A stretch of 64,000 nt of DNA, from positions 62,001 to 126,000 of the forward strand of contig CACHVZ010000003.1 in NCBI GenBank assembly GCA_902583445.1, given 5' to 3'. Made by a program: the position numbers and the translations under genes. Shown here piece after piece: positions 61,942 to 64,000 of the stretch. The stretch is from an uncultured Bacteroidota bacterium. GTDB taxonomy: Bacteria; Bacteroidota; Bacteroidia; Flavobacteriales; Flavobacteriaceae. Positions within the stretch are counted from its first letter, which is position 1. Each line of letters begins with the position of its first letter. The notes below the pieces were generated by a model. That model made no database searches. It saw only the letters and a program-made list of their open reading frames with translations, and was not told where the DNA came from.

Positions 61942-62922
61942 ATCCCATCCATTAGATTTTACAGGAATAATTTTTCCATCTTTTGAAACAAGTAACAGTG
62001 ACTCTATATTATCTATATTATTTATAATTTCTGTACTTTGATTTGGATCCATTAACATTAATGCAGTTGCCCATCCATCAGCAGTAATGCATAGGTCAGA
62101 TATAACAGATGCGCTCAGAATATTATTAGAACTTGACTTACCTGTAATAGGATTTATAATATGTGTGTATCTGTCTCCAGTTATAGGGTCGATTCTGAAC
62201 TTTCTATAATTACCTGAAGTTGCGAGAGACTTATTGTCAAGGTATATTTCAGAGTAGAATTTATTCATCTCTAATGGGTTCTGAATTGCAACTTTCCATC
62301 TATTTCCCTTGTTGGAAATACCTTTTGCTATAATTTCTCCCCCAACCTCAATTAAAAAGTTTTCATAGCCACTTTTAATAAATAAATCATTAATTAAATC
62401 AACTGAGTATCCTTTTGCAATTGCATTAAAGTCTAAGAATATGTCTTTATTTGATTTAACAATTTCATTGTTATTGTTAAGGGTCACTTTACCAAACCCT
62501 ACAATATTTTTTAAACTATCAATTTTATAATCATTAATCTGTTGGCTACTAGTTTCTGGGCCTAATCCATAAAAATTAACAAAAGATCCAGCGGTTGGGT
62601 CAAAGAAACCATTTGAGTTTAACCAAATCTCTTTTGACTTATTAAATACATTAATAAAATTAGTATCAACTTCAACAGGTTTTGATGATTTATTAACTCT
62701 TGTAATTATTGAGCTATCAATGTATGTAGACATTGATAGGTTAACTTGATTGAAAATAGAATCAATTTGATTTTCAATTAAACCTTCATTAGATTTCGTC
62801 TCAACTATAACGCTATAAGTTGTTCCAAGTGCATTTCCTCTAATACTTTTATACAAATTAGTATTTGTATTGCAACTATTTAATAGAGTTAGTGAGAGTA
62901 AAAGAAGTATTTTTGATTTCAT
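61927..62922 (-). CDS. apbE: FAD:protein FMN transferase (lipoprotein)
   Basis: 331 residues, lipobox LLNSC (Cys17). DFNAIAKGYSVDLI and the Mg/FAD region THIINPITGK are signatures. Attaches FMN to Thr of NqrB and NqrC. Its ATG overlaps the nqrF stop by one base, so it is the last gene of the nqr operon and serves that complex. Confidence 0.95.
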   Translation of the reverse strand: MKSKILLLLSLTLLNSCNTNTNLYKSIRGNALGTTYSVIVETKSNEGLIENQIDSIFNQVNLSMSTYIDSSIITRVNKSSKPVEVDTNFINVFNKSKEIWLNSNGFFDPTAGSFVNFYGLGPETSSQQINDYKIDSLKNIVGFGKVTLNNNNEIVKSNKDIFLDFNAIAKGYSVDLINDLFIKSGYENFLIEVGGEIIAKGISNKGNRWKVAIQNPLEMNKFYSEIYLDNKSLATSGNYRKFRIDPITGDRYTHIINPITGKSSSNNILSASVISDLCITADGWATALMLMDPNQSTEIINNIDNIESLLLVSKDGKIIPVKSNGWDLITK

Positions 62923-64000
62923 TAACCACCAAAGTCATCAAATCTCACATTCTCAGGTGGGACACCAAAATCTTCAGCCATTTTATCAACCGCTTGATTC
63001 ATTAAGGGAGGGCCACAGAAATAAACCTCGATATCTTCTGGTGAATCATGATTAGACAGATAGTTATCAATTACTACTTGATGAATAAATCCTACAAAAC
63101 CATCACCATCTCCCTCAAGGGAATCTTTAACTTTCCAATTGTCCTCCTCAAGAGGTTCTGATAAAGCTATATAAAATTTAAAATTTGGAAAATCCTCTTC
63201 TAAAGCTCTAAAATGATCGACGTAGAAAAGCTCTCTTTTGGATCTACCTCCATACCAAAAGGTTACTTTTCTACCTGTCTTGATAGTTCGAAATAGTTCA
63301 TATAAGTGAGATCTCATTGGTGCCATTCCAGCACCTCCACCAACATAAAGCATTTCTGCATCTGAATCATTAATAAAAAATTCACCATAAGGCCCTGAAA
63401 TTGTAACAGTGTCTCCCGGTTTTTTTGAAAAAATATAAGAGGAAGCAATACCAGGATTTACAGACATCCAATCATTTTTTTTAGCATCCCAGGGTGGGGT
63501 TGCAATTCTAACGTTTAACATTATTTCCTTTCCTTCAGCTGGATAAGATGCCATGGAATAAGCTCTTTCAACAGTTTCATCATTCTTCATATTTAGTGGC
63601 CATAAATTAAAGTTATCCCATTCATGTTTAAACTTTTGTGGATCATCTGGATGTTCTTGAGGGTGAGAAGTAATATCTATATCCTGATAATTAATATCAC
63701 ACTCTGGGATTTCAATTTGAATATATCCTCCAGCTTTATAATCCATTTCTTCAGGAATTTCAATAACAAACTCTTTGATAAACGAGGCAACATTGTAATT
63801 ACTTTTGACCTTAGCTTGCCATTTTTTTATACCAAAGACTTCCTCAGGCACTTCAATCTTCATATCCTGTTTAACTTTAACTTGACATCCAAGTCTCCAA
63901 CCCTCGGATATTTCTTTTCTTGTAAAATGAGGTTCTTCAGTTGGAAGTATTTCACCTCCTCCTTCTAATACCTGGCATTTACATTGTACACATGTTCCTC
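62922..64000 (-). CDS. nqrF: Na+-translocating NADH:quinone reductase subunit F, 5' part outside the window
   Basis: The frame is open to the right edge, giving 359 residues of about 430. Visible: the end of the 2Fe-2S domain (GTCVQCKC and GCQVKVKQD), FAD domain [16 protein letters not shown] domain [14 protein letters not shown] and the C-terminal VRFDDFGG. The N-terminal helix and first Fe-S Cys are beyond the window. NADH input subunit of the sodium pump. The internal ATG at 63863 is not the start. Confidence 0.95.
   Translation of the reverse strand, partial: GTCVQCKCQVLEGGGEILPTEEPHFTRKEISEGWRLGCQVKVKQDMKIEVPEEVFGIKKWQAKVKSNYNVASFIKEFVIEIPEEMDYKAGGYIQIEIPECDINYQDIDITSHPQEHPDDPQKFKHEWDNFNLWPLNMKNDETVERAYSMASYPAEGKEIMLNVRIATPPWDAKKNDWMSVNPGIASSYIFSKKPGDTVTISGPYGEFFINDSDAEMLYVGGGAGMAPMRSHLYELFRTIKTGRKVTFWYGGRSKRELFYVDHFRALEEDFPNFKFYIALSEPLEEDNWKVKDSLEGDGDGFVGFIHQVVIDNYLSNHDSPEDIEVYFCGPPLMNQAVDKMAEDFGVPPENVRFDDFGG

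Noticed and set aside
63624-63968. 114-residue plus-strand ORF opposite nqrF
   Set aside because: Antisense shadow of the conserved nqrF coding frame; low-complexity Phe/Ile/Asn composition.

Overview
The window is AT-rich, densely packed bacterial chromosome from the phylum Bacteroidetes, most likely a marine member of the class Flavobacteriia. The pointers are a SusC/SusD pair, FG-GAP/UnbV surface lipoproteins, the Bacteroidetes-type arginine operon with a succinyl/acetyl-ornithine transcarbamylase, menaquinone methylation (menG), Na+-NQR (nqrF-apbE), -7 promoter boxes of the TAnnTTTG type and near absence of Shine-Dalgarno sequences. Genes often overlap, both in series and tail to tail, which suggests a streamlined genome. 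No rRNA, insertion sequence, CRISPR array or prophage was seen.

Left part (1-15475, all minus strand): a nutrient-uptake locus transcribed leftwards. A sugar-porter MFS transporter and a PfkB-type fructokinase-like gene overlap by 4 nt. A SusC/SusD pair follows and ends at a strong intrinsic terminator. Beyond it lie two very large FG-GAP/UnbV lipoproteins, a vanadium-haloperoxidase-like PAP2 lipoprotein and a truncated small membrane-anchored protein, each overlapping the next by exactly 8 nt. No glycoside hydrolase is present.

15526-23515 (minus): a full arginine operon, GNAT(argA')-argG-argC-argD-argF'-argB-argE'-argH, preceded by what looks like a short leader ORF with four rare CGN arginine codons lying in a hairpin. 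23570-25938 holds two small membrane ORFs, panD, a tRNA cluster Thr(TGT)-Tyr-Gly-Thr(GGT), xerC and rpsU. panD sits between the intact tRNA-Thr(GGT) and a decayed copy of that tRNA's 3' half, and the usual neighbours hpf and tuf are missing, so this is a rearrangement or integration point.

25989-28433: an AGCS amino-acid/Na+ symporter, a rhodanese and two tiny membrane proteins. 28434-35519 (plus) is a complete trp operon (trpE-G-D-C-F-B-A) behind a classical attenuator: a 14-residue leader peptide with three consecutive Trp codons, a pause hairpin and a terminator. menG follows.

35602-64000 is housekeeping in conserved flavobacterial blocks: thioredoxin-like protein and Ser/Thr dehydratase; MerC-type protein and tRNA-Asp; flavin reductase, O-methyltransferase and tatA; yaaA; rluD-PASTA against ddl-coaD; NUDIX against pyrE; birA against rsfS-ftsH-LUD-cdsA-psd; valS; aminotransferase-murB; dtd-rsgA; gpmI-lipoprotein-map-methyltransferase; and apbE-nqrF running off the right edge.

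The observations most worth following are the putative arginine leader peptide, the trp attenuator, the tRNA-Thr fragment flanking panD, and consensus -7 boxes placed exactly 5 nt before start codons, which implies leaderless mRNAs.
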